From contig JAWQUS010000008.1 of the NCBI GenBank assembly GCA_036365455.1, forward strand, positions 21,249,501 through 21,313,500: a DNA stretch of 64,000 nucleotides. Direction: 5' to 3'. Each line of letters starts with the position of its first letter. Within the stretch, counting starts at the first letter, position 1. Positions 31,329-43,526 of this stretch are shown in pieces. The translations under genes and the position numbers were made by a program. This DNA is from Macrosoma leucophasiata. Lineage: Eukaryota; Arthropoda; Insecta; Lepidoptera; Hedylidae. The notes below the pieces were generated by a model that was not told the DNA's origin, searched no databases, and worked only from the letters and a program-made list of their open reading frames with translations.

Positions 31329-33057
31329 GACAATTACGTTGGCAGTAATTGGGTGATCGAAAGTCGAAAAGTAATTATACGAAATATCGTCTAATCTTTA
31401 TTTATCAATCATTTTAATGTAATTTACAGCCAATAATATTTTGTAAATTTCTGAGTCACTGAATTTATCCTAGTAGACATTCAGTTGCAAAGTTGAAACT
31501 TCGAAATACTTGATCGCAGGTAATTAACAAACGTTTAAAACATTAGTACGATAAAATGTGACGCAAATTACGAATATTTAGAAATGTTCCTGTTCATAAA
31601 CTTAATACTCTACTAGTAGGTAGGTACGTATAATAATAATATATTACCTAAAGCTTTTGTTATTGCTTTAAGTTTACATAATATTAAACATGATATTAAT
31701 ATAATTATTATGAGAAATATATGAGGTAGGTATATATTATTCGGTTTCTATGGTAGCTGTTGAGAATATTAATGATTCTAATGTTATCTTAGAAGTAGTA
31801 AATGTCAATGAAATGACATTGTGTTTAATATTTTATACTATGTGTGACCTGTTATGAGCTTATCAGAAACTATAGTCCGGAGGGCCATGTTTCTTGATAT
31901 AATTATACACATTATATCAGAATACTGAGGAAATATCATCGCAATCTATCGTTTTATGTCATTGACATAATTAAAGAATATGTTTGGCTCATTTGTTTAA
32001 TTGAATAAACAAAGGAGACTCTCAACGATCAACTACATAATAGAGAGTGAGAAGAGAGACTAAGCATTTTTTAAAATAAATATCTGATTTTAATATATCA
32101 TCATCATAATCGACATAATTTTTAATGTGTTGAAAATATGCGCAGAATATCCATTGAGTGAAATTGATGATATGGTATTATAGGAACATGTTGCGGATTT
32201 TTTAGATGAAGAAAACATTTATGAAGTACCGCCTTAAAATGTTATAATCACTTTTATGCTCAACATTGTGAATAGCTTTTACAATGTGACTAACTCTGAA
32301 ATCGATCATATTATCCAGTTTCCTCATACAATATGTTGCTATCTACTAATGTTTGGAGCAGCTGTTTATTTCATCCTTAGCCTTCGTTTATAAATCGAAA
32401 ATGAGTTGACCACATCACTCAAATATCGAAGTTAACAGGCTTCATCGAGGTATCGTTACTCTAAAGCTGAACATCACCTTGTCTGTATCGTTCTTTGATA
32501 GTTTTATATAACAGATGTGGTTGTAGTTACTTACACGTCACAAAGAACTGTCTGTCTGTACCGTATCACTTACACCTCCGTGTCATCTGATACGTTTGAT
32601 CTAATATTGCTATCCATATGATAACGCGACCCTCCACCTCTTTCTTTTAACGCTTATCGCAACAGTTATCTCTCGTGTTTGTTTTATCATAACCTTTGAT
32701 TTAATTTTAAACAAAATTGTTTAACCATTTGTCCATTAAAAATCAACCGTTTGCTAACACAAACTGCTAATAACGATACGACTTGTAAAGTAAAATTATA
32801 GATTGTAATTGACTTGTCTTTAACAAGTGATAATTTCAGTATTGGTTCTTCTAAAGCTTGTGTAGGTATAAGAGATTTATTTGTTAACAATTAATCATCT
32901 AAATTATGATATACGCGTGGGAGGTAAAACAAAATGTGGTAATTAGAACATTGTAACTTGGACGCATGCGTAGGATTAATAGTTTCTTTGAAATGTTGAC
33001 GCCATGTCGGGGGCGAGATAGTAACAGTTCATAGAAACATTGTTTATGCTTCATTTT
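31329..33057. other. Duplicated AT-rich stretch, nothing recognised
   Basis: No exon or repeat family was recognised. The counterpart is 57,421-59,138, which differs by small indels, such as one near 32,085-32,115. Confidence 0.4.
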
Positions 33058-33349
33058 ACTGGTGGTAGAGCTCTAGTGACGGAACTCGCGGGCGTAGGCA
33101 CCACCGCATTACCTAATATACTTGCCGCTAAATGGTAGTTTTCAGCACTATCGTGTTCCGGTTAGGTGTTAATGTACGGCCTTGTAATTTCCGGCACAGA
33201 GGCATAATACCTTAGGCCTCAGGAGTTGTAACGCACCTGCATTTTGACCTTGGTCTTTGTGTGGGTGTCTATAGACTGCAGTCATCACTTAACAGCAATG
33301 TAAACTGCATGCTTGTTTGCCACTTCCACTTTTTAATGTAAAAAAAAAT
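33058..33349 (+). mobile_element. CR1/Zenon-like LINE 3' tail (copy 1)
   Basis: Full tail, 'actggtggtagagctctagt' to an A-run. Counterpart at 59,139. Confidence 0.65.
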
Positions 33350-34164
33350 GTTTTATTGAGCTTCTTGAACTCTAATATTTTTGTTATGAATAATATAAAA
33401 CATTGGTAGATACCGAAATGTACTAGTTTAATTGTGTTACCCTTTTTTCACACGGGTATTCGGTTTTTGACGGAATTCGTTTTTTGCGGTTAGTCACTAG
33501 CACAGTATACTCGTGTGAACACAGTATACGTACACGCATTCTATGAAGAAACCTACGGCTTTGAGAAGTTGGCATTTTAGAAGTTGTCTTTTTGCGAGCG
33601 GTTGGCATTTTGCGAAGTTGGCATTCTGAGATGATACGACGCTACTTACAAACATCCTGCATATGTCTTAGGACCTAAATGGAATGTGACTTTATGAACG
33701 CGCTGTAAGAGATTTGATTTAAGCTTATACCTTAAAAATTTTACATTACCACGTCATCAATTTCCACTCTACTTAAGTTTACTCATCATCATCATCTGCA
33801 GTTAATTTTGAGTATTAGCAATATTAAATTTTTATAAATGTCAGAGTTTTCGAGCAAATCAAAATATTGACGAGTAAGATGGTACTTTATAATACGTAAA
33901 CCGAGGAATTTAAGACGTTCTCGTTTGACTTTGTGTAAAACAATGCGAGGGCAATACAGAAAATGGTGGCACGTTACAAGGAGCATAAAGAGGAGTCAAA
34001 ATTCAGCCACCTTCTGTTTTGAGTGGCTAAAACCTGTCTTCAAGTCGTCTGTGTGTTTGGACACTTTGTTACTGTTAACTAAAACATACCTTCATATATT
34101 CGAGGTTCGATAGAATTCACTTCAGTTGATGATTATCTTTTATCTAATACCTATAGGTATAAAA

Positions 34165-34890
34165 TTCTCGTGCCATAGTGTTTGTAACAATACTCCTCCG
34201 AAACAGCTTGACCGATTATCATAAAATTTAGTGTGCATACTTTTTAGCTATGAGAATCAGTTGTAGAATTTTTTTTTAATCCCAAAATGGTAGGCCACCA
34301 ATTTTGTTTTCTTATTTAGATAATAATAATAAAATAATAATGGCAACCCATTATACGTCCCACTGCTGGGCACGAGTCTCTCCCCTTTTTGGGGGGAGGC
34401 CTGGAGCTTACTCCACCACGCTGCTCCAATGCGGATTGGTGGAGGTGGGTGGGTTAGTGGCCAACCCACTGTCGGATGTTTTCAAACCGCCCATAAGGCC
34501 TCCGACAAGGTTTAACGACTGCTATCCATCGATAGCAACCGGGACCGACGGCTTAACTTGCCCTCCGAAGCACGGAAACGCGCTTTTAATTTGCCACTAG
34601 CGGTCACCCATCACACTACCCGACCGCGCCCGTAGTAACCGAGCAGATCGCTTACGATCTACACCAGCCGCTGGGCCATGCGCGCTTCTTATTCAGATAT
34701 CACATCAAAAATACTTATAATCCTTAATATTCACATTTCTACCACCAACCCCCATTTCCTAACCCGTCAGGTCACGAGAAAAATATGACAATAGATTTCA
34801 ATTGTTCAAAAGCCGCCGGCGGTCTCAGTCAGTATCTCCACTTTTAATCTATGTATTAGGCGATACGAGTTCGCCGGGACAGCTAGTTTA
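34165..34890 (+). mobile_element. Repeat interrupted by a LINE tail (copy 1)
   Basis: The outer repeat runs 34,165-34,326 (gtaacaatactcctccgaaa; cgattatcataaaatttagt) and resumes at 34,691-34,890, ending 'cgccgggacagctagttta'. The insert 34,327-34,690 is a cccactgctgggc LINE tail of full length. A related outer repeat without the insert lies at 35,900-36,187. Confidence 0.5.
34327..34690 (+). mobile_element. LINE 3' tail (cccactgctgggc family), copy 1
   Basis: Runs from (aat)n and 'aatggcaacccattatacgt' to 'tgggccatgcgcgcttctt'. Probable LINE sense is the minus strand, so the trinucleotide run is its 3' end. Confidence 0.6.
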
Positions 34891-34946
34891 TTTGCAAACG
34901 TTAAGGGCTTTAAAAGAAATTTAATGTTTATAAGAATGAAATGAGA

Positions 34947-35312
34947 CGTTCCAAAATGTTTGGAGCTTTGGCCAGCACCTTGTACAATATATTGAAAGAA
35001 GAAGCATAAAATACTAAATCAATTCAATTCAATTCAAATCATTTATTGCATTATGTCATATGGGATCATATTATCATTTTCAGCTATTCAAATCGTTTAT
35101 TATACCATCTATTAAATTATCGTAAGTATATTTACAATACAAGAATGTCTTTGTAGCAATATGGTGACATATTGTTGTCATACAAAAATTACATTATATA
35201 TATATTTCCGACAAAAAATAACGATTTAAATAGTTTTTTGAGCATTTTCTTTATGATTTAACGTATTTTTCTTTTGATATTGTGTACAAGGTGCGGGCCC
35301 AACGTGGAACTT
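34947..35312 (+). mobile_element. MITE-like repeat with internal insertion (copy 1)
   Basis: Same family as 2,262-2,525, interrupted at about 35,026-35,137 by a block starting 'aattcaattcaaatcattta', a typical start of a lepidopteran short retro-insert. Counterpart at 61,028-61,398. Confidence 0.5.
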
Positions 35313-35688
35313 CGTTTTGTTATTGTTAACAATTGCATGATGAGAAATGACGTACCTATCAGAGCTATTATAGAGTGGTTACACAGTGAATGTTGATTCG
35401 AACAAATCATCACTCCATCTTCATTCCGACAATAGTGAGAATGTACGCGGTAATTAAGAGTGGCGTGTTGATACACGAATGACTTTAATCAATTAACCAA
35501 ACTGTACGCTGAATGATTCATCACACTTGAATTTAGATGATGATTATTATGATCAACATTTTTCTGTCGCTATGTGATCATGAGTTAGGATCCCACCACC
35601 GAATTATTTCGTTCATTTAGTAATGCTACAAACCTAATTTTTACGCATATTTATGATCTAGCGAATATATAGGTATCTACTAGGTTGC

Positions 35689-35766
35689 ACTATCTACTAT
35701 CTACTACTACTACACTCTCTGCCTACCCCGTTAGGGACCTGGCGTGAAGATACATACATACATACA
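35689..35766 (+). mobile_element. Short retro-inserted tail with (acat)n end and 11-bp TSD
   Basis: 'ctctctgcctaccccgttag' to (ataca)n, bracketed by 'tactaggttgc' at 35,678-35,688 and 35,767-35,777. A 5'-truncated copy of a family also seen at 36,800. Present in both duplicate copies (about 61,777-61,854). Confidence 0.7.
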
Positions 35767-36187
35767 TACTAGGTTGCCTGTCAAAATATGGCCGATAGCA
35801 TTTTTTATTAAATTATTTTATCTGTCATAGCCAATCACCCTTAATTGCGGCCAGATTTAATTTGACGCCCGAGAAAAAAAATTAGGTGTGTAGGTATATA
35901 TTGTCGTGTCACAGTACTAAAATATGTAACAATACTCCCAAACGGCTTTACTGATCATTATGAAATTTGTGTGTGTGTTTTTGGTAGGTATGAGAAACGG
36001 TTGTAGTCAATTTTTTATATCACTTAATGGTTAGGCTGTTTCTCACCTCATTTCTTTGTACTTTTTTTTAAGAATGTTTTTTTATGATATAATATTTAAA
36101 ATCAAGAATCAATAAATACGTATAACCCCTAATTTTCAGCTCTGCACCACAAACCATCATTTCTTAATAGCGGTAATAGTATCTTAA

Positions 36188-36285
36188 ACGTAAAAAAACG
36201 TTACTTCACGCCTTTAATCCCCGAAGGGGTAGGTAGAGGTAAATGCATGCATTCAATCATACATGCAAACACCCACGAGTTAATT
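36188..36285 (+). mobile_element. Single arm of the foldback MITE (copy 1)
   Basis: 'cgttacttcacgcc', 'atccccgaaggggtaggta' and 'catgcaaacacccacga' match the end of the 49,784 element. Counterpart at 62,291-62,388. Confidence 0.6.
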
Positions 36286-36799
36286 TATATATTTTATCAA
36301 CCAATCAAACATTTCCTACTGTATTGTTAGGCGATAAAATGCATAAACCGTTTCCATTTTGATGTGACAACATAATATTATACATTTGAACAAATACTTT
36401 AATGGATCAAGTTTGCTTGGATAAACTGTTGCAACATAGACTCTACTTTTGTTCGCCGCGCAAGTCGAAGTCTTTTTGTTTTCCCGAACTACACAACTTG
36501 CAGGGTTTGCCTTAGCATAATGCCAACTAGGCTAACGACAAAAGGTGTCGAAGTCTCTCTAACTTAGGCATCCAACAATCGAGTTCAATTGAAATGAGGG
36601 AACAAATCAAATGAGTTTCTAGACCTCACTCTGCAGTACATTCTTATTTAAAGTAGGTAAGATATTAATTTTTTAAGTAGGTAAGATATTTTTTTGGTTG
36701 AGTTTGATTTCTAATTATGTCTATTAATCACAATGATTTAATTATGAAGGAAATATGAGCTTAGATATAACTGTTGCAATAAATCATTATTACTAAGAA

Positions 36800-36912
36800 G
36801 GTAGACGAGGCACGAGAGGTTTGTCTGAACCGGGATGTCTGGCGCTCTACACTCTCTGCCTACCCCGTTAGGGACCTGGCGTGAAGATACATACATACAT
36901 ACATACTAAGAA
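36800..36912 (+). mobile_element. Retro-inserted tail present only in copy 1
   Basis: Copy 2 reads 'attactaagaaacatattc' without a break (near 62,890). Copy 1 has 104 extra bases ending (acat)n plus a second 'tactaagaa' (36,791-36,799 and 36,904-36,912). This is a clean 9-bp target-site duplication, so it is a post-split insertion. Confidence 0.85.
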
Positions 36913-38639
36913 ACATATTCAATAAGTTGAAGGTACATAACTTCACCGCAGTTTTCCCCTGCAAGCTTATAGTCTACCACATAAAGATAGAATTGAAAAG
37001 CAAACTATTTCTTAAATATTTGATGTGGTTTCATGACAAATATTGTGTCTTATCATTTTGCAAAAATATAAAGAAAAGAAAATAACGATTCACAAGCTAA
37101 AAGACAAAACACAAAAGTTGTCGTGCCGATGTACAGATTTGCATAAAGAGCAACTATTTACCGATTACAGTCCTTGCTGGCAAGCAATAAGCGATAAGCG
37201 GATGTATATTTTAAACTTTATTTAACTTCAGGCCTTCTGAACAATCAAGGTTTATGTTTTATTTAGGCATAGGTAGATTGGCCTCGGGAGACATCTGATA
37301 AACATTTATAAGATAGTTTTTATCTCACACATAAATTATTACCTATAGCAATTCAAAATCGGCCGTTAACGTCGTACAAACAAATTAAAAAAACCGTTAA
37401 CATTTTCTAAATCGTTTAAATGTCACAATACGATATCCGCTATCAATCATATTTCGTTTTTAATTTATCCCGCTACATTCGATATCTTGGACCACAGAAA
37501 AGACGACTAAGCATGTGCACGCAAACTCCGCTCTTCGTGAAATTAATATCAGTTCTAAATAAGTGTCCCGCAATGAAGGTTTTTGTCGAAACAAATTTGA
37601 TAATGCGGAATTTCAGTAATTTGGTTCGCGTTCCCATTCCGACTCAATTTCTTGTGCGTTACGTTACCTATGAAACTATTCACGAACTATGTTGTAGGCT
37701 ACGATGAAATAAGTTTACACATTTATTTTTCCCCATTTCATGCTAAATTATTTAATAATAGTTAGTACTATTAAATAATAAGTAGGTTTTTACTGGTAGT
37801 AGAGCTCCAGTGATTAAATTGATCAAGTGATTAAATGATCACATTGTCTCATTTGCCTCTCTGATTAATTATTTAATTATTGGTTAAAATATCCGCAGTA
37901 ATCCTAAAAAAGGCTTCAAAATTTGGGTTAATGATTATTGTCTATAAAAATAATTAAATAACTTCGTTTATAACAACAACCTGGGAGTTTTGGCGGGAAC
38001 CTTGAAAGAGGCGTATGGTGCTCTTATTTTATTTCATTTTCTTGGTGTATTTTTAAGTTATATTGAATAAAATTGGTGGCATTTTGTTTGATATAGGTTT
38101 ATTACAGTGCCCGTGTATAGTTAAATAGAATAACAGTGCGAAAACACGACCTTTCAGGTTGCCCTTAAAACTTCAATGTTAAATGTTCTGGTAAAGTAGC
38201 CATCACTTTATTCGAATAACTTGACTGTAACTCACTTGACTGACATATTATACTTGATACTTACTTATCATACTTGATGACTATATTATGCTGGCTTTTA
38301 CGCTGCTTGAATAAATACGAAGTATCGTTTTACTAGACACTGGCAATATGCGTAATATCGATGCTATAATACCAAAAAAAAAAAAAAAACAACAACCTGC
38401 AAAAAACACCACTGTCGTTTCCTACTAAAATTATGTGATGTAACAGTAACGTATAAATACAGAACCCTGACTCTATGCCTATATTGTAGGTATGTTCTAG
38501 TGATTACGGGGTCACACATTATCATCTTATCGCCACTTGTTACGAACAAACATATTAGGTAACTCTAAAATGTCAATAATAAATCCGGCTTCGTACCTAC
38601 CTACATTAAACACAACAATGCGATGGTTCCTTATCAACA
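36913..38639. other. Duplicated stretch then single-copy stretch, no firm gene
   Basis: Holds a 95-codon frame at 37,420-37,707, kept in the duplicate at 63,406-63,693 with one residue changed; no domain seen, so not called a gene. A fragment of the CR1-like start lies at 37,789-37,815. An A-run (about 17) lies at 38,374-38,390. Confidence 0.35.
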
Positions 38640-38674
38640 ATTTTTTTTATGTTATTAAGGTGGCAAACTTTTTT

Positions 38675-38957
38675 ACTGGTGGTAGAGCTCCAGTGACGGA
38701 GCTCGCGGGCGTAGGCACCACCGCATTACCTAATATACTTGCCGCTAAATGGTAGTGTTCAACACTATCGTGTTCCGGTCAGGTGGTAATGTACGGCCCT
38801 GTAATTTCCGGCACAGAGGCATAAGACCTTAGGCCTCAGGAGTGGTAACGCATCTGCATTTTGACCTTGGTCTTTGTGTGGGTGTCTATAGGCTGCAGTC
38901 ATCACTTAACATCAATGTGAACTGCATGCTTGTTTACCACTTCCATTACATAAAAAA
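38675..38957 (+). mobile_element. CR1/Zenon-like LINE 3' tail
   Basis: Full tail ending in 'acataaaaaa'. It is preceded at 38,641-38,672 by a reversed tail end (gttattaaggtggcaaac) and followed at 38,968-39,033 by a reversed start fragment: three pieces of the same family in alternating orientation. Confidence 0.65.
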
Positions 38958-39365
38958 AGTAGCTGCAGATAAGTTAGGTAATGCGGTGGTACCTACGCCC
39001 TCGAGCTCCTGCACTTGGAACTCTACCACCAGGTTATGGCCATCGACGACACAACACAGCTTCTCCCATCGTCGATGGTTATGGCTCAAATATTTTTACG
39101 TTCAACCCTTGATAATAAAACTCTCAGATAATTTGATGTTGTTTGTAAAGAAACACGGCGGAGTCGAAGAAGCCTTGTTAAGAAACGCGACCCGATAAAC
39201 GCCCACATCGATAACAGGCATACAATGGACGAGTCGTTTAGTCACCACATAGGTACCGCGTTGTTTGCATTGCAGTGCTGTTAGTTACTAAACGAGTAGC
39301 TGGAAAAAGATTTCCATAATCGCACGTGTCAACGCATCGTCTAATTCCTCATTTTTATACCGATA

Positions 39366-39567
39366 CTAGCTGTTGCCCGCGGCTTCGCCCGCGTGGATGT
39401 CGTTTTATAAAATAATTGTTCTTTGCTATAAACCTCACAGAGCCCGAGACCTTTCCAACGAATACAAAACCGTGGAAATCGGTTCGTGCGTTCTGGAGTT
39501 AGAGCGCCAGGAAGGAGAACCCGTTTACATTGGCAGTGATCACTGTAGACTTAAACTTATATTCTAG
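39366..39567 (-). mobile_element. Repeat starting 'ctagctgttgcccgcggctt'
   Basis: Reverse copy of 19,770-19,975 with 'acgaatacaaaaccgtggaa' and 'gttctggagttagagcgcc'. Noncoding; the 64-codon frame inside is a shadow. Confidence 0.5.
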
Positions 39568-40241
39568 CAGTAAATAAGCATGTATTTCAACATTTCAAGT
39601 GATGACTGCTATTTATAGACATCTCCATAAAAACTTGACGTCACAATGCAGATGCATCGCTCCCCCCTTGGGGTGGGGACCCTGAAAGCTCTGAGATAGA
39701 TATTTTGTGGCCCGCCGCCCCTCTTTTTTACCTAGTAAATTAATTCATGTTGCGTCCCCCGTGGCTGAAACGTTCTAGCGACCCTAGTAGAAAGTTGAGT
39801 GAGGCTGATCTAATCGGAACATGCAAAACACTATCTTATGGTGATAGAACTCCCACGTTGGAAAATATATTTTATTACTGAGCCTTTAATTTAAAAAAAA
39901 ATACAAAATTTCTAGGGGAATATGGTGACTATTATGAATTGAAATCACTCAATTATATTTTACATCTATTCATATTTCAACTGTTCGGCAAAAGTGCAAT
40001 AGTCCGTCCACATCTTCGTAGTTAAGTAGCTTTTCATATCTTTGGCTTCGTATATCGCTTACGTTGAATTTCAGCTAGGTATTGAGATAACTTTGAGTTT
40101 GAGTGCGAAGTTGCCTAGTGCAGTTTTAACTTCCTTACCAAACAATTATGACGTAGATCGTGACATTTTATTTAGTTGAATGTTATTATAAATATCAACG
40201 TTTAGAAATGAGCACGTGATCTGTGGCAAATTAAGATCGTT

Positions 40242-40339
40242 AGCGCCCTAACGCACTAGCGGTTAGCCGCGTGAGCGGGTAGCCGTCTGGCTAGCAGCTT
40301 TTACATGGCCGCAGCTAACCGCTGGTGCGTTAGGGCGCT
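40242..40339. repeat. 98-bp hairpin with 26-bp stems
   Basis: 40,242-40,267 and 40,314-40,339 are inverted repeats (agcgccctaacgcactagcg facing cgctggtgcgttagggcgct) with a single mismatch and a 46-bp loop. GC-rich against its surroundings. A very small MITE or a structured RNA are both possible. Confidence 0.75.
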
Positions 40340-40689
40340 TAGGCTTGAAGTTCCGAACATGAACTCGGGGTGAAAGAACAAATATTTTTAGGGCGTTTTT
40401 AGTTTACCGCTGTATTTTGCGTATGCATATACATAAAGTACTGCGCTTACATTGTCAATCGAATATAGAAAGCTTCTTATTCTGAACTTCAGATATTTGT
40501 ACCTATTTAAAGTACTTACTACATTCGATACAATATTTATCAGTAGTCAGTGGTAGTATGCTAGTGTTGTAACTACAACTCTACAGTTTAAGCCCCCGAT
40601 CGAGGCGTCGCTTCACCCGCGATGCTTAGGTACATGTATTTTCGCAGTGCCATATAACAATGTATGTATTTACATTCTACCACTTTGAG

Positions 40690-40935
40690 AAATACAAACG
40701 TCACTAATGGTAGCGCTCAGTGAAGGAGCTCGCGGAGGTAGGGACCGCCACATTTCCTAAGCGGTAAGAATACCGCCAAATGGTAGTGTTCAGGTTTATC
40801 TTCCGGTTAATGTACGGTAATTTCTTGCACAGAGGTAGAACAACTTAGACCTCAGGAGGGACAACGCATCTACATTGAAATCACTGGAATTTGTGTAGAT
40901 GTTTATAGGTATTCACTTAGGTACCATAAGGGTGC
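40690..40935 (+). mobile_element. Diverged CR1/Zenon-like tail
   Basis: 'aatggtagcgctcagtgaag' to 'tgtagatgtttataggta'. Much more diverged than the 33-kb copies. An older subfamily (also 42,080-42,300 and 43,150). Confidence 0.5.
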
Positions 40936-41099
40936 TATTCCTGCGAAGATGTGAAATGTACGCTACGAAAATATGAGACTAATGGTGACCAATACTATTC
41001 TATGTAGCTGTACGTTACACAATACGCGACGGCCCATACCACGCATCCATAACTCGCATCCATAGCACGCATCTTTCCATATAAAAAACATAACAAATA

Positions 41100-41440
41100 A
41101 TTATAATGGCAACCCATTATACGTCCCACTGCTGGGCATGAGTCTCTCCCCTTTTTGGGGGGAGGCCTGGAGCTTACACCACCACGCTGCTCCAATACGG
41201 GTTGGTGTAGATACGGGTTAGTGGTCAACCCGCTGTCGGATGTTTTCAAACCGCTCATAAGGCCTCCGACAAGGTTTTAACGACTGCTATCTATCGATAG
41301 CAACCGGGACCGACGGCTTAACGTGCCCTCCGAAGCACGGAAACGCGCATTTTAATTTGGCACTAGCCACTAGCGGCTTTATCGCTTAACCGAGTAGATC
41401 TCTTCCGATCTACACCAGTCGCGGGGCCATGCGCGCTTCT
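41100..41440 (+). mobile_element. LINE 3' tail (cccactgctgggc family)
   Basis: 'aatggcaacccattatacgt' to 'ggccatgcgcgcttct'. Full-length tail. Confidence 0.6.
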
Positions 41441-43149
41441 ATAAAAACAGTTGAATCCGTTTCCACCAGTACTATGTGCACCAATTAATATGATTGGTGG
41501 GTATCAAACGCATCCATAGCAACGTAGCGTAGCACATACTTGGTGGCAAAGCACTTAATGTGAACTGTATGCTTTTTTGCCACTTCATAACATAAATAAA
41601 TCATGAAGTTATGTTTAACTGAATGTTAATAGAAACAAATTCATTCATCGCTTTCAAAATTACTAGGAAATGTAGCGAAACAGACTTTTAAAACGATGTC
41701 TATTTTGATTCAAGTCATTCTTCGATCGTCGCGTAAAATATGTACAAAGTAGGCCATCCATTATACGTAGAGAATGACATGTATTTTTTCTATAAATCAA
41801 GGTACAAAGCTATATAGCCAATGGAACATTTGCTAATTTGTGTAAATTGACGTTACATGAAAACAGGCAATCTATTTGATTACCTGTATACTTTTACTCA
41901 TGTGTAACAATGTTGGGGTAGATTTATAAGACATTGATTCGCAAGTAGGGTTACCAGGCGTCCGGTTACAGCCGGACATAGTTAGGCATTTTGAACCGTG
42001 TCCGGTTAAAATGAACGTAATTTGGCTTTTTACATACTGGTCTGTCCGGTTTTTAGGTTTAACGACGTGGCAACCTTGCTGAGAATCTTTCGGAGCTTGA
42101 GGGCGTACGCACCACCTCATTTACCTCACTGTCTGCCGCCAAAGTATTCAGCACTATCGTATTCCTATTAGTCGAGGAGTTAGTTAATGGGGAATGTGAG
42201 GCCCCGTCATAACTATCACAGAACCATAACAAAATAGGTGTCATGTTTGGCCACGCATCTGCATTTTGCCTTCTGGTTTTTGTGTCGGCGAATTGGCTTA
42301 TTTCAAAAGCATTTATTAACACTGGCGTGACGAACCGATTGGTAACTAATACCACAGTTTATAATCAGTTGTCAAATTAAAAAAAAAACCTGTATCAAAG
42401 CATAGGTCAACTAATAATTTCGCCGCCAATTTAGGTACCTACTTGACAAATGTTCCAAAATCCAACAGACTGCTACAGTCAACACGTCTCTTGCACGAAT
42501 AGGAATTTGAAAACGTTCCAGAAACCGTCCCTAGTCCAACATAGGTACTGCCCACTACAGCCTAAAGTAAACTTAACAGCCGGTAAAAATAGACGAATGG
42601 AAGGTACAAAATTTCATGAGATTTTTATTTCGTCAGCGTAACGTCTTTTTGTTGGCCCAAACTGTCATTGAAATAAGTATAGAACTTTTGAGCATTTCGG
42701 GCATTAAGATGCGCCTGCGCTCCCAAACTCCACTGAAGGTCTAATAACGATAATTTATTACGACTTTACGCTAGCAAAATCTATGTTTATGAAACCGGGG
42801 AGTAGTCGTACTCGTATAATGCATGAAGCGTTACAATTTGCAATCGCTGGTTTTCTGAGTAAGCGTCGCGTCAGTCACGCATTTTGTGGCACCACTCTCT
42901 GTGGGCTGAGTTATAATTTGTCATGGACTACTGTTGTCGTACCACGACAAACCCAATTCTTCGACTTTATTTCTTGAATAAATATATGGATACATACACA
43001 CTACCTATGTCTTACAGTAACACCACGCAAACAAAACCCCATATCAAAAATTTGCTAACCTTATTACTTAAACGTGTAGGTTAAAGGGGTAGGTTAAAAA
43101 CTAAGGTAGCGATGGAAAACTGCCACGAAATCAACTAGGTATCAATTTC
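41441..43149. other. Spacer with a decayed CR1-like tail
   Basis: About 42,080-42,300 is a decayed member of the CR1-like tail family (cgtacgcaccacctcattta; aaccataacaaaataggtg). Nothing else was recognised. Confidence 0.35.
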
Positions 43150-43432
43150 ACCGATGGTAGAGGTCCAGTGATGGAGCTCGAGGCGTAGGCACCACCGTAT
43201 TACCTAATCTATCTGCCGCCAAGTGGTAGTGTGCAGCACTATCGTGTTTCGGTTAGTTGGTAATGTATGGCCCCGTAATAACTATCACAGAGGCAAAAGA
43301 TCATAGTCCTCAGGTGTGGCAACGCATCTGCACTTTGAAATCTGGTTACTATGTAGATGTCTGTAGGCTGCAATCGTCACTTAACATCCATTTGAACTTC
43401 ATGTTTGTTTACCACCACCATCACTTAATAAA
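43150..43432 (+). mobile_element. Diverged CR1/Zenon-like tail
   Basis: 'gatggtagaggtccagtgat' to 'tcacttaataaaaaaatt'. Same diverged subfamily as 29,833. Confidence 0.55.
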
Positions 43433-43449
43433 AAAATTCTAATCCTTGT

Positions 43450-43526
43450 AGCACTTACCCCGGTCCCGGGGATCGAACCCAGCACCCCAATGTAGTAGCA
43501 TACTACCACTTGACTACTGAGTCAGT
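43450..43526 (-). mobile_element. tRNA-derived sequence (SINE head or tRNA pseudogene)
   Basis: On the minus strand: 'gactcagtagtcaagtggta' (A box) then 'ggtgctgggttcgatccccg' (B box) with a T-arm-like pairing. The overall fold is not a clean cloverleaf. Confidence 0.5.

Larger units (their letters stand above)
27423..38014. repeat. Large duplicated segment, copy 1 (visible part)
   Basis: Aligns in direct orientation to 53,788-64,000. The offset drifts from 26,365 at the left to 25,986 at the right because of indels. It begins exactly where the 5' LTR ends. It continues at least to 38,014, where copy 2 leaves the window. Substitutions are sparse; for example, a 95-codon frame differs by one residue between copies. 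Confidence 0.95.
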
